Below are positions 24,189 to 34,400 of a stretch of 64,000 nt of DNA, piece after piece; the stretch's first letter is position 1; each line of letters starts with the position of its first letter. The position numbers and the translations under genes are program-made. The notes under the pieces were generated by a model that did not search any database, was not told the origin of the DNA, and saw nothing but the letters and a program-made list of their open reading frames with translations. This DNA comes from Nucisporomicrobium flavum (lineage in GTDB: Bacteria > Actinomycetota > Actinomycetes > Mycobacteriales > Micromonosporaceae). The stretch lies in NCBI RefSeq assembly GCF_016464385.1, contig NZ_JADMLH010000010.1:131593-195592 (forward strand). Reading direction: 5' to 3'.

Positions 24189-25520
24189 ATGTCCACAATC
24201 CTGAAGGTGGCCGCCGCCGCGACCGCCGCGATGCTCGCCCTCGCCGCCTGCAGTGACGATTCCTCCTCCGACCTCGCCACGCCGCCGGCGACCGGCACCG
24301 AGGCGGATGTCACGGCCGCGCTGCAGAAGGGCGGCACCCTCACCGTCTGGGCCTGGGACAGCACGATCAAGGACGTCGCCGCGGGCTTCGAGAAGAAGTA
24401 CCCGAACGTCAAGATCAATCTGGTCAACGCCGGCACCGGCGACAAGCAGTACACGGCGCTGCAGAACGCGGTCGCGGCCGGCAGCGGCGTACCCGACGTC
24501 GCGCAGATCGAGTACTACGCGGTCCTGCAGTTCGCCATCGCCAAGTCGCTGGCCAACATCTCCGGCTACGGCGCGTCCGGGCTGAAGAGCAGCTTCACGC
24601 CCGGCCCGTGGAACGCGGTGACCCCGAACGGCGGCGTCTTCGGCCTGCCGCTCGACTCCGGGCCGATGGCGCTGTTCTACAACAAGGAGGTCTTCGACAA
24701 GCACGGCATCGCGGTGCCCGCCACGTGGACCGAATACGTCGACGCCGCCCGCAAGCTGCACAAGGCCGACCCGAAGGCGTACCTGACCGCGGACACCGGC
24801 GACGCCGGCTTCACCACCAGCATGATCTGGCAGGCCGCCGGCAAGCCGTACCAGGTGGACGGCACGACCGTACGGATCGACTTCGCCGACCCCGGCGCCG
24901 CCAGGTTCGCGACCGTCTGGCAGCCGATGATCAGCGAGAAGCTCGTGGCGCCGATCCCGCCGTGGACCGACCAGTGGTTCAAGGCGCTGGCCGACGGCAC
25001 CATCGCGAGCCTGCCGACCGGTGCCTGGATGCCGGGCAACCTCGCCTCGGGCGCGGCGCCCGCATCCGGCAAGTGGCGGGTGGCGCCGATGCCGCAGTGG
25101 GAGGCCGGCGGGCAGGCCAGCGCGGAGAACGGCGGCAGCTCGCTCGGCGTGCCGGAGAAGTCTGCCAACAAGGCGCTGGCGTACGCGTTCGTCAAGTACG
25201 CCTCGGTGGACGAGGGCAAGGACCTGCGGATCAAGGGCGGCGCCTTCCCCTCCACCACGGCCGACCTGCAGAACCCGGCGTTCCTGAACACGCCGTTCCC
25301 CTACTTCGCGGGGCAGAAGGCCAACGAGATCTTCGCGAAGTCGGCCCAGCAGGTCGTCCCCGGCTGGTCGTACCTGCCGTTCCAGGTGTACGCGAACAGC
25401 GTCTTCAACGACACGGCGGGTAAGGCGTACGTGTCCTCGACGACTCTGGCCGACGGGCTGAAGGCGTGGCGGGACCAGTCCGCGAAGTACGGCACCGAGC
25501 AGGGCTTCACCGTCAAGTGA
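24189..25520 (+). CDS. Sugar-binding lipoprotein of the ABC importer
   Basis: The 443-residue family-1 solute-binding protein has a lipoprotein signal ending in LALAAC and mature motifs such as LTVWAWDSTIKDVAAGFEKK and FGLPLDSGPMALFYNKEVFD. ATG at 24189 follows AAAGGA. It would bind an oligosaccharide or galactoside outside the membrane and pass it to the two permeases. Confidence 0.92.
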   Translation: MSTILKVAAAATAAMLALAACSDDSSSDLATPPATGTEADVTAALQKGGTLTVWAWDSTIKDVAAGFEKKYPNVKINLVNAGTGDKQYTALQNAVAAGSGVPDVAQIEYYAVLQFAIAKSLANISGYGASGLKSSFTPGPWNAVTPNGGVFGLPLDSGPMALFYNKEVFDKHGIAVPATWTEYVDAARKLHKADPKAYLTADTGDAGFTTSMIWQAAGKPYQVDGTTVRIDFADPGAARFATVWQPMISEKLVAPIPPWTDQWFKALADGTIASLPTGAWMPGNLASGAAPASGKWRVAPMPQWEAGGQASAENGGSSLGVPEKSANKALAYAFVKYASVDEGKDLRIKGGAFPSTTADLQNPAFLNTPFPYFAGQKANEIFAKSAQQVVPGWSYLPFQVYANSVFNDTAGKAYVSSTTLADGLKAWRDQSAKYGTEQGFTVK

Positions 25521-25545
25521 CCCCCGCCAGAGCCAAGGAGAGCCC

Positions 25546-27537
25546 ATGACGTTCCGTTGGTTGCGCCGAGCCGGTGCCCCCCGCCTGGAATACGGCGCCG
25601 ACTACAACCCCGAGCAGTGGCCGCGCGAGGTCTGGGACGAGGACGTCGAGGCGATGCGTACGGCCGGCGTCACCATCGTCTCGCTGGGCATCTTCTCCTG
25701 GGCACGGCTCGAGCCCGCCGACGGCGAGTACGACTTCGGCTGGCTCGACGACGCGATGGACCTGCTGCACGCCAACGGGATCCTCGTCGACCTCGCCACG
25801 GCGACCGCCTCTCCCCCGCCCTGGCTGACGACGGCGTACCCGGAGATCCTGCCGGTGGACCGGGAGGGCCGCACGCTGTGGCCGGGCGGCCGGCAGCACT
25901 GGCGGCCGACGTCACCGGTCTTCCGCCGGTACGCGCTGCGCCTGGTCCGCGAGCTCGCCACCCGGTACGCCGCCCACCCCGCACTGGCCGCCTGGCACGT
26001 CAACAACGAGCTGGGCTGCCACAACGTCTACGACCACTCGTCCGACGCGGCATCCGCGTTCCGCGACTGGCTGCGCTCGCGGTACGGCACCCTCGACGCC
26101 CTCAACGAGGCGTGGGGCACCGCGTTCTGGTCGCAGCGGTACGGCGAATGGGACGAGATCCTGCCGCCACGGCTCGCCGCCACCCACCCCAACCCGAGCC
26201 AGCAGCTGGACTTCAAACGGTTCTCGTCGACGGTGCTGAAGGACTACCTGATCGCGGAGCGGGACATCCTGCGGGCCGTCACGCCGGAGGTGCCGGTGAC
26301 GACCAACTTCATGGTCATGGGCGAGACGAAGGCCATGGACTACGCGGACTGGGCCGCCGAGGTCGACTTCGTCGCCAACGACCACTACCGGCAGCCGGGG
26401 CCGCGCTCCCGCGACGAGTTGTCGTTCTCGGCGAACCTGACCGGCAACCTGGCCGGCGGGCGGCCCTGGTTCCTGATGGAACACTCGACCAGCGCGGTGA
26501 ACTGGCAACCGGTCAACCTCGCCAAGCGGCCCGGCGAGCTCGAACGGGACTCGCTGACGCACGTCGCGCACGGCGCCGACGCGGTCTGCTTCTTCCAGTG
26601 GCGGCAGTCCCGGGCCGGGGCCGAGAAGTTCCACTCGGCGATGGTCCCGCACGCCGGCACCGACAGCGACCTCTTCCGTACGGTGTCGGCCCTGGGCGCC
26701 CGCCTGCGGGAACTGGCTTTCGTCGCCGGCGCACCGCGTACCCGCGCGCGGGCCGCCATCGTCTTCGACTGGACGTCCTGGTGGGCCGGCGAGCAGGACT
26801 CCCACCCGACCGACCGGTTGCGCTATCGGCGGGAGGCCCTCGACTGGTACACGGCGTTCCTCGACGCGGGCGTCCGCGTGGACGTCGTGCCGCTGTCCGC
26901 GCCGATCGAGGACTACGACGTCGTGGTGGCGCCGATCCTGTACGTCGTCCCGGCCGGCCTCGGCAAGCGCCTGTCCGCGTACGTGGAGAACGGCGGTCAC
27001 CTGGTGACGACGTACTTCTCCGGCATCGTGGACGAGAACGACCACGTCTGGCTCGGCGGGTACCCGGGTGCGTTCCGGGACCTGCTGGGCATCCGGATCG
27101 AGGAGTTCGCGCCGCTGCTCGACGACGAGCGGGTGCGGCTGGACAACGGCACGACCGGGACGCTGTGGACGGACCGGATCGACGTCACCGGGCCGGGAAC
27201 CGAGGTGCTGGCGTCGTACGCCTCCGGCGATGCGGCCGGCCGGCCCGCCATCACCCGCCGTGGCGTGGGAGCCGGCTCGGCCACGTACGTGTCCACCAGG
27301 CTCGGACCGGACGGCCTGGCGCCGGTGCTCGGTGATCTTCTCGCGCGGGCCGGCGTGGAGAGCGAACTGCCCGCCGGGCTGCGCGGACGCGTCGAGCTGG
27401 CGATCCGCGGCGATGTCCGCTTCCTGATGAACCGCACCGACGAGGAGATCAACCTGACCGCGTTCGGCCCTGGGGCCGGCCCCGGCCCCGGCCCCGGGAC
27501 CCTGGCGGCCGGCGCGGTGGCCGTCACCGAGTCGTGA
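25546..27537 (+). CDS. GH42 beta-galactosidase
   Basis: The 663-residue enzyme has the family-42 TIM barrel (YGADYNPEQWP near the start), the acid/base Glu in AWHVNNELGCHN (E155) and the nucleophile Glu in FLMEHSTSAVNW (E312), then a trimerisation and C-terminal beta domain. There is no signal peptide, so it acts in the cytoplasm on imported beta-galactosides. The C-terminus holds a Gly-Pro repeat (GPGAGPGPGPG). It closes the LacI-controlled operon after a good AAGGAG site and overlaps the convergent lipoprotein gene by 14 bases. Confidence 0.93.
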   Translation: MTFRWLRRAGAPRLEYGADYNPEQWPREVWDEDVEAMRTAGVTIVSLGIFSWARLEPADGEYDFGWLDDAMDLLHANGILVDLATATASPPPWLTTAYPEILPVDREGRTLWPGGRQHWRPTSPVFRRYALRLVRELATRYAAHPALAAWHVNNELGCHNVYDHSSDAASAFRDWLRSRYGTLDALNEAWGTAFWSQRYGEWDEILPPRLAATHPNPSQQLDFKRFSSTVLKDYLIAERDILRAVTPEVPVTTNFMVMGETKAMDYADWAAEVDFVANDHYRQPGPRSRDELSFSANLTGNLAGGRPWFLMEHSTSAVNWQPVNLAKRPGELERDSLTHVAHGADAVCFFQWRQSRAGAEKFHSAMVPHAGTDSDLFRTVSALGARLRELAFVAGAPRTRARAAIVFDWTSWWAGEQDSHPTDRLRYRREALDWYTAFLDAGVRVDVVPLSAPIEDYDVVVAPILYVVPAGLGKRLSAYVENGGHLVTTYFSGIVDENDHVWLGGYPGAFRDLLGIRIEEFAPLLDDERVRLDNGTTGTLWTDRIDVTGPGTEVLASYASGDAAGRPAITRRGVGAGSATYVSTRLGPDGLAPVLGDLLARAGVESELPAGLRGRVELAIRGDVRFLMNRTDEEINLTAFGPGAGPGPGPGTLAAGAVAVTES

Positions 27538-28063
27538 ATCCGGCCGGCGCGATTCCGGAGTGGGCCGGCGGGCTCAGGATGAGCGGCTCGTCGCCGTAGC
27601 GCTGCCGGAACTCGGCCCGCGCCGCGTCGAGGTCACCGGCCGCGGCGACCACGGTGACACCCGTACCGTCGGCGCGGGGAGTCACCAGCTTGAGGTTGAT
27701 CTGTCGCGTCGACCAGTAGTGCCAGTCGCCGGTCACCCGCGCGGCGAGCGGCTCCAGCTCGTCCAGCGAATACGGCGCGTCCCGGAACTCGACGTCGACC
27801 TCGGGGACGCGTTCCCGCACGAAGGTGTCGAGGGCCGCGTCCGGCCTGCGGTACACGACCAGCCGGTCGTTCTCGACGTCGAGCCCCGCGAACGACCGCG
27901 AATACAGCGAGCGCAGCGGCATCTGGACGGTGTTCACCGCTGTCTCGGCCGCGGTGGAATCGTCGCCGAACCCACAACCGCCGAGCGCGACGACGACCAG
28001 CAGGTAGGCGGCCGCCCACCTCCCCACCGACGACCGGCACTCCCGCACGACGGTCCACCTCAC
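27524..28063 (-). CDS. Hypothetical lipoprotein
   Basis: The 179-residue protein has a signal sequence with lipobox ALGGC (WAAAYLLVVVALGGCGFGDD). The mature part has no recognised domain (LRSLYSRSFAGLDVENDRLVVYRRP, HYWSTRQINLKLVTP). The start is uncertain because no clear ribosome site is seen. GTG at 28063 keeps a normal signal length. Confidence 0.65.
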   Translation of the reverse strand: MRWTVVRECRSSVGRWAAAYLLVVVALGGCGFGDDSTAAETAVNTVQMPLRSLYSRSFAGLDVENDRLVVYRRPDAALDTFVRERVPEVDVEFRDAPYSLDELEPLAARVTGDWHYWSTRQINLKLVTPRADGTGVTVVAAAGDLDAARAEFRQRYGDEPLILSPPAHSGIAPAGFTTR

Positions 28064-28132
28064 ACGACTACGACGATCCAGCCCGTGGAACGAGTTCCCC
28101 TCTTCACCGAGTGTCCAGGGGTACACCGACGC

Positions 28133-28219
28133 GGGCCGGCTGGGCTGCGGCCCGGCGCCGCGGGCCAGCTGGGCTGCGGCCCGGCGCCGCGGGCCAGGTG
28201 GGCTGCGGCCCGGCGCCGC
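28133..28219. repeat. Three tandem 29-bp repeats
   Basis: The unit is GGGCC(A/G)(G)(C/G)T followed by GGGCTGCGGCCCGGCGCCGC, three times without a gap and with very few differences. It lies in the gap between the lipoprotein gene and the DyP gene. No gene covers it. Confidence 0.85.
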
Positions 28220-28306
28220 GGTCACGCCCGCGCGGATCAGCGGATGACCACCGTGGCCGGATGCAACGGAACCGTGCGCACCTGGCCCCTGCCTTTCCGC
28301 GGCCAC

Positions 28307-29386
28307 TCAGCCCAGGCTGAGCCTGTCGGCCGCCGGCACGAAGTAGTAGCCGCCGCCGAAGGGCAGCAGATACTTCGCCAGGGCTTCCCCGGTCAGCCGC
28401 TGCTGGATCGCCGCGAATCCCCGCTCGACGTCCCGCTGGTAGCACGTGAAGATCTGTCCCGCGTCCTCCCCGCGCCGGTACGACCAACCGCGCCGCAGGA
28501 TGCGGTGGCGCTGCGATTCCGCGGTTCCGGGGTTGGCGCGGCGGACATGGGCGTCGAGTGCGATGCGGCGCCCGTCCGGGTCCGCGGCGTAGTCGACGTC
28601 GCCCTGCCCCAGCGGGGCGCCGGTGTCCCTGTCGCGGCCGAAGACCTGTTCCTGCTCGTCGCGGGGCTCGCGCTCCCAGCTGCTCATCGCCAGGCGGATG
28701 AGCCGGACGGCCAGGTAGCTGCCGCCCGTGCACCAGGCCGGTTCGCCGTCGCCGGGCTGCACCCACACCAGGTCGTTCATGAGGGCGGGGTCCGCGGCCT
28801 CCGGATTGCCGGCGCCCTCGCGGAACCCGAAGAGGTTGCGGACGCCGGCGCCCCGGTCGCGGGGGTGGAAGCCGTCGATGCGCCAGCGCTGCCGCAACCC
28901 GGGGATCGCCGGGAGGCGCAGGGCCCGGGCGTCGGTCGCGGCGGCCTGGACCAGCACGTCGCCGTGACACCAGGACGGGTCCAGGACGTCGCCGGGGAAC
29001 TCCGGCATCGTCGTCAGCAGCCGCGGCCGGCTCAGCCCGTACCGGCCGTCGAAGAGCGACGCGCCCAGCGCGACCGTGACCACGGCGGCCGGGACCGATC
29101 GTGCCAGCTCGCGCAGCGCCCGGGTGAGAGCCGGGCGGTCCGCCGCCGTCGCGTCGTACGCGGTCAGCACCACGGCCGGCAGCGGCGGCGAGACGATGCC
29201 GGGCTGGTGGACGACCGGCCCGACCGGCCCCGCGGCCGGTTGCCCCGCGGGCGGTTGCCCAGCGGGCGGTTGCTCCGCGACCGGTTCGCGCCGCGGGGCC
29301 GAGCAGGCCGCCGCACCGACCGATGCAGCGGTGGCCGCCGCCCCGGCCAGCAGGGCGCGGCGGCCGATCGGGGCGTCAGGAAGCAC
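28307..29386 (-). CDS. DyP-type heme peroxidase, Tat lipoprotein
   Basis: The 359-residue protein has an export signal GRRALLAGAAATAASVGAAAC that combines a twin Arg with a lipobox Cys (C28), then a Pro/Ala/Gly linker. The DyP core includes GFREGAGNP, LDAHVRRANP (probable proximal heme His) and IFTCYQRD. In most DyP enzymes the catalytic signature is GxxDG; here it reads GFREG, with Glu in place of Asp. EfeB-like iron or heme roles are known in the family. The gene start overlaps the end of the subtilisin gene, so the two form an operon. Confidence 0.87.
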   Translation of the reverse strand: MLPDAPIGRRALLAGAAATAASVGAAACSAPRREPVAEQPPAGQPPAGQPAAGPVGPVVHQPGIVSPPLPAVVLTAYDATAADRPALTRALRELARSVPAAVVTVALGASLFDGRYGLSRPRLLTTMPEFPGDVLDPSWCHGDVLVQAAATDARALRLPAIPGLRQRWRIDGFHPRDRGAGVRNLFGFREGAGNPEAADPALMNDLVWVQPGDGEPAWCTGGSYLAVRLIRLAMSSWEREPRDEQEQVFGRDRDTGAPLGQGDVDYAADPDGRRIALDAHVRRANPGTAESQRHRILRRGWSYRRGEDAGQIFTCYQRDVERGFAAIQQRLTGEALAKYLLPFGGGYYFVPAADRLSLG

Positions 29387-30620
29387 CGCTGAACAGCTCC
29401 GGTCCTACGTAGAGCAGCTTGTTCGGCGACGTGTCCGTGGTGGCCAGCCGCAGGGCGCCGACGGTGGTGGCCCCACCGATGCGCTGCGACACCTGGGCCG
29501 GCGTCATCGCCGGGTTCTCCGCGAGCAGCAGAGCCGCGGCCCCCGCCACATGCGGTGAAGCCATCGAGGTGCCGCGCAGCGAGCGGGCCGCGCCGTCGGT
29601 GACGTTGCTGGCCGACTTGATGTTCTCGCCGGGGGCGAACAGGTCCAGGCAGGTGCCGTAGTTGGAGCCGGGGTCCGTACCGCCCCAGTTGCGGGCCCGC
29701 TCGTCGGCGGAGTTGCTGGCGCCGACGGTCAGCGCGGACGGCTCGGACGCGGGACTGTAGTTGCAGGCGTTCGCGTCGGAGTTGCCCGCGGCCACCACGT
29801 AGGTGATGCCCGCCGCCACCGACGCCGCGACGGCCTGGTTCTCCACCGGCGAATAGCCGCCACCGAGGCTCATGTTGGCGACGGCCGGCTTCTGCGCATG
29901 CGCGGTCACCCAGTCGATGCCCGCGATCACCTGGCTCTGGGTGCCCGGCCCGGCGCAGCTGAGCACGCGTACGGACACCAGCTCGGCGTTCGGCGCGAGG
30001 CCGTACGTCGCCCCGCCGACCGTGCCGGCGACGTGGGTGCCGTGCCCGCTGACGTTGCAGTCCTGCCCGTTCCAGCCGTCGTCGAGGGCGTCGAAGCCCA
30101 CGGTCGCCCGGCCGCCGAACTCCTGATGGCTGGTCCGGATGCCGGAGTCCAGGACGTACACGTGCACGCCGGCGCCCGCCGAGTCGGGGTACGTGTAGCC
30201 GTCGTCGAGGACGGAGGTGCGCTGGTCGACCCGGTCCAGGTTCCAGATCGGGTACGGCCGGGTCTCCGCCGGATACACCAGCGTGTCGGCCTCGACCCGG
30301 GCCACCGCCGGGTCGGCGGCGATCCGGCGCGCCTGCGCCTTGCTGGCCCGGACGACGAAACCGTCGAGGGCGCTGCCGTACGTGCGCTGCACCTTGCCGC
30401 CGTGCCGGGTGGCGACGGAGGCCGCCAGCGAGCCGACCGATCCCTTGGCGGGCTTGCGCAACGCCACGATGTACTGGCCCTCGACCACCTCCGCGCCCGC
30501 CGGCACGTACACCGGACCGTCGGGCGGTGCGGCCTGCGCGGCGGCCGATACGGCCAGCGGCAGCGCGACGACCGCGGTCGCGATCGTCACGCCGAGCCGG
30601 CGTCCCGTGCTGGTTCTCAC
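29376..30620 (-). CDS. Secreted subtilisin-like serine protease (S8)
   Basis: The 414-residue protein has a Sec signal (LGVTIATAVVALPLAVSAAAQA), an I9-type propeptide (QYIVALRKPAKGSVGSL to DPAVARVEAD) and the S8 triad: Asp in VYVLDSGI, His in GHGTHVAG, Ser in GTSMASPHVAG. It is of the proteinase K/thermitase group and is expected to mature outside the cell. It overlaps the DyP gene by 11 bases. Confidence 0.93.
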   Translation of the reverse strand: MRTSTGRRLGVTIATAVVALPLAVSAAAQAAPPDGPVYVPAGAEVVEGQYIVALRKPAKGSVGSLAASVATRHGGKVQRTYGSALDGFVVRASKAQARRIAADPAVARVEADTLVYPAETRPYPIWNLDRVDQRTSVLDDGYTYPDSAGAGVHVYVLDSGIRTSHQEFGGRATVGFDALDDGWNGQDCNVSGHGTHVAGTVGGATYGLAPNAELVSVRVLSCAGPGTQSQVIAGIDWVTAHAQKPAVANMSLGGGYSPVENQAVAASVAAGITYVVAAGNSDANACNYSPASEPSALTVGASNSADERARNWGGTDPGSNYGTCLDLFAPGENIKSASNVTDGAARSLRGTSMASPHVAGAAALLLAENPAMTPAQVSQRIGGATTVGALRLATTDTSPNKLLYVGPELFSGAS

Positions 30621-30647
30621 GCCTGTTCCTCCCCCGTGTGCTGTGGC

Positions 30648-31499
30648 TTACGACTCCTTGATGACATCCGCGAGCAGCGCGACCGCGGCGGCCGCGTGCG
30701 GCTTGACGGCGCCGCGCGACGCGAAGTCCTTGGCCCGGACGAGCAACTGCCGCTGCCCCTGCTCGACGTCGCGCCCCAGAACCCCGGTCAGGAACCGGCG
30801 CACCCGGGGCTGCAGGTCCGCGCCGACCAGGGCGTCGGGCACCGTGCCCGCGTCCAGGCGGGCGACGGCGGCGTCGATGGCCGCCGCGGCGTCCGGCACG
30901 TACAGGTAGTCGGGGCCCTGCGGCAGACGCTGACGGGTCAGGTCCGCCCCACCGCGGAAGGACGTCTTGACGAGTTCGGCGCCGGAGAAGTCGTTGCCGT
31001 GGAACTCGTTGGCCGTGCGGAGCATCAGCGCCCGCACACTCTCCGGCGGTTCCCCGAGCCCTTGCTCGGTGAGGCCGCGCGCATACGACCGGTAGCGCGA
31101 CTCCCCGGACTGCGGCAGCGGTGCGCCCCAGAACTGCCCGGAGCGCACCGTGCCGGACACGACACAGTCGACCATGTCCACGAACTCGCCGTCCCACTCG
31201 CGCAGATCCACGTCGCGGAAGGTGCACCGGACGAACCGCGCGAAGCCGGCCATCGCCCGCTGGATCCGGGCGCCGTCGAAGACGCAGTCCACGTACTCGG
31301 ACACCGCCACGCCGGAACCGAACGTCGCTGTCTCCACCCGCATCCCGGCGAAGACGCAGCGGTCGAAGCGGGAGGCGTGTGCGCCGAAGGAGCCGAGCCG
31401 CAGGCCGGTGAAGTCCTTCTCCACCAGATGCTCGTGGTCGAAGAACAGCCGGTCACTTGGCCCAGGTGTAGGTGGCGTACTCACAGGTGAGGTAGTCAC
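30648..31499 (-). CDS. Pentapeptide-like protein, candidate immunity to the RHS toxin
   Basis: The 283-residue protein has an N-terminal half of short repeats of the A(D/N)LXX-like beta-helix type, weak but visible (FTGLRLGSFGAHASRFDRCVF, VDCVFDGARIQRAMAGFARF, CTFRDVDLREW), and a helical C-terminal half. Its frame starts at GTG 31499 (or 31484) inside the 3' end of the RHS gene, an overlap of up to 47 bases, so it is translationally coupled. Immunity genes directly follow RHS toxins, and this position suggests that role. That is an inference, since the family is not one I can name. Confidence 0.65.
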   Translation of the reverse strand: MTTSPVSTPPTPGPSDRLFFDHEHLVEKDFTGLRLGSFGAHASRFDRCVFAGMRVETATFGSGVAVSEYVDCVFDGARIQRAMAGFARFVRCTFRDVDLREWDGEFVDMVDCVVSGTVRSGQFWGAPLPQSGESRYRSYARGLTEQGLGEPPESVRALMLRTANEFHGNDFSGAELVKTSFRGGADLTRQRLPQGPDYLYVPDAAAAIDAAVARLDAGTVPDALVGADLQPRVRRFLTGVLGRDVEQGQRQLLVRAKDFASRGAVKPHAAAAVALLADVIKES

Positions 31500-34400
31500 C
31501 GCCCTTCTTCTTGTGGGCCTTGACCGCCTTGGGCGTGGTCAGCTCGACGAGCTTGCCGTTCCAGTTGTCGAGGAAGTCCGGCCCGGTGGTCCGGTACGTG
31601 AACCGGCCCGGGTACTTGTCCTCCAGGCGCTTGGCCGTCTCCTTGTGAACCTCGGAGCCGTAATACTGCCACTTGCGCCACGGTTCCTCGTCCATCGCGT
31701 CGAGCTGGTCCTGGGACAGCCGGTTGTGCAGGTAGTCGTTGCCCTCGTTGGCGACTTCCTGCGCCATGTCCATGACCGTGTTCCGGGAGCAGGACGCGGA
31801 CGGCGGCTTCTGCGCCTGCGGCTTGCCGCCGGAGTTCGCCTTCTGCCCGGTGGGGTCGGTGAGCGCCGTCGGACGGTTGGTGACATAGGCGTACGGGTTG
31901 ACGTCGCCCGACGCCAGTCCGAGCGGGTCCTCGCTGATGAACCGCTGCAGGACCGGGCTGTAGTAGCGGGCCCGGTAGTAGTACAGCCCGGTCCCGTCGT
32001 CCTCGCGCCCGGTGAACCGGTACGGGTTTCCGCCGTCCGTCCCGGTGACCGTGGTGGCGCCGAACGGGTCGTAGCTGTAGGAGGCCCCCGCGCCGGCGTT
32101 GTCGACCAGGGCCAGCGTGCTGCCGAGCGCGTCGGTGAGATACCGCTTCGTGGTCCCGCCGGCCTCGCGCAGCTGCCAGCCGTCCACGCCCGCGCTGGTC
32201 ATGGTCGCCGAGACGGCGTCCCCGGCCTTCTCCTGGGCGACGTTGTCGCCGTCGTAGAGGAAGTCGGTGGTGGCGGAGCCGACGGTACGGGTGGTGCGCC
32301 GCCCGTCGGTGCCGTACCCGAAGGTGGCCTCGAGGCCCGTACGGGACACCCGGGCCAGCCGCCCACGGTCGTCCCAGGTGAACGTGCTGGTGCCGTCGGA
32401 GGTGAGGTTGCCGTCGGCGTCGTAGCCGACCTCGACGCCGTCGATGGCCTTGATGCGGTTGGCCTCGTCGTAGGTCACCGGCCCGTACGCGGGCGGCAGA
32501 TCGCTGCGGGAGAAGCTGCCGGCGGTGCGGATCGGCAGGCCGGCCGCGTCGTAGTCGTAGGTGAGGTCGCCGAGCTGGGTGCTGCCGGCCTGATAGACGA
32601 TGGACTTGATCTGGCCGGCGTCGGTGTAGGTGTAGGTCTGCCGTACCCCGGTGCCCGGCGCGCCGATCTGCTTCGTGCGCCCGACCGGGTCGGGGGTGAC
32701 GACGGTGACCTGGGTGGTGCCCTGCTGGATCTCCGCCAGGCCGCCGCTCGCGTCGTACACGTGCCGGGTCGCGGATCGGCCCGGGAGCGTCAAGGTCCGG
32801 TCGCGCACCGTCGTGCCGTACGCGTAGCTGACCGAGCCCTGCGGCGTGGTCTCGACCTTGACCCGGTCGAGCTCGTCGTAGTCCAGACTGGTCGAACCGG
32901 CGACCGAGTCCTCGATGGTGCGCAGCCGATCGCCGAGGTCGTAGCCGTAGACGATCGTGTCGTCGGGCCCGATGCGGCTCTCCGACCGCCGGTTGAGCTC
33001 GTCGTAGTCGTGCTCGGTGACGATGCCGCGCCGGCTGATGTGCTTCTTGAGGTTCTCGTTGCCGTCGTACTCGAAGGTTTCCGCCTTGCCGGTCGGGTCG
33101 GTGACCTTCGCCAGCTGGTCCATCGCGTTGTAGTCGTAGACCGTGACTCCGCCGCGGGCGTCCTCCACCTCGTGCAGGAAGTCCTTGGCGTCGTAGCGGA
33201 AGTGGACGGTACGGCCCAGCCCGTCGGTGATCGACGCGATCTTGTCGTTGCGGCCCCAGGCGGTGTCGGTGACCGCGCCGCGGCCGTCGGCCTGGTAGAT
33301 GATCCGGCCCAGCGGGTCGAAGCCGGCCTGGGTCGCCCGGCCCACCGGGTCGGTCACCTTCACGGCGTCGGCGCCCACGTACTCGGTGATCGTGGTCTTC
33401 AGCGCGGCGTCGGTCTGGTGCGTGATGAGGCCGCTCGCGTTCACCGTCAGGGTGGACTTGCGGTTCATCGGGTCGGTGATGCTCTTGACGGCGCCCCGGG
33501 TGTCCAGCTCGTAGACCGTCGCCTTGTTGTACGCGTCGGTGTACTTCGTCAGCTCACCGTGCGGCCCGTTGCGCTCGAACTGCTCGGTCCGCGCCTGCGC
33601 CGTGCCCTCCAGGTAGGTGATCTTCTTGACCTGGCCCAGCGCGTCGTACTCGTAGCCGGTGCGGCGGTTCAGCGCGTCGATGCTCGCCTTCGGCCGGACC
33701 AGCGACGCGTCGTACTCGATGGTGGTGGTCTGCGCCTTCGCGGTGCCGTACGCGCGGGTGTCGGTGACCATCGACCCGCGGCTGTTGAAGGTGAAGCGAC
33801 GCACGAAGCCACGCGGATCGGTCACCTTGGTCTCGGTGATGACGCCGTTGGCGGCGGTGTAGTCGAAGACGGTCAGGCCGTCGTCCGCGGTCCGCTGGGT
33901 CTTGACCCGCCCCTGGTCGTCGTACTCGTTGAGCAGGAACTGGTTGTGCCGGGCGTCGATGATCGTCTTGAGCCGGCCGGCCGGGTCCCAGGTGTACTCG
34001 GTCACCCGGTTGTCCGGATCGGTGACGGTGCGCAGGTGGCCCGTCGGGTCGTACGTGTAACTGACCCGCCGCCCGAGGTTGTCCTCGACGGCGCTGATCC
34101 TCGGCGGGTTGCCGGAGTCGTAGCTGAACCGCACCCAGCGGCCGCTCGGCGAGGTGATCTGCGTGATCGCGCCGTTGAGCCGCACCTTGCCGTCGGTGCC
34201 GGGACCGGCGGTGGCCCGGGTGATGGTGGTGGTGTTGCCGAACTTGTCGCGGATGGCCTGCATCGGGGCCTCGTCACCGAGCACGATGACGGTGCCGTCG
34301 CGCATCGTGACGTCCCAGCCGTCGCCGTTCCAGGCCACCGTGGACCCGTCGTAGCGGGTGGGCGTCGGATCGGCCGCGAAGACCGCGCCGGCGTAGTCCG

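Noticed and set aside
28133..28219. CRISPR-like array
   Set aside because: The three units are contiguous without spacers and no cas genes are present in the window.
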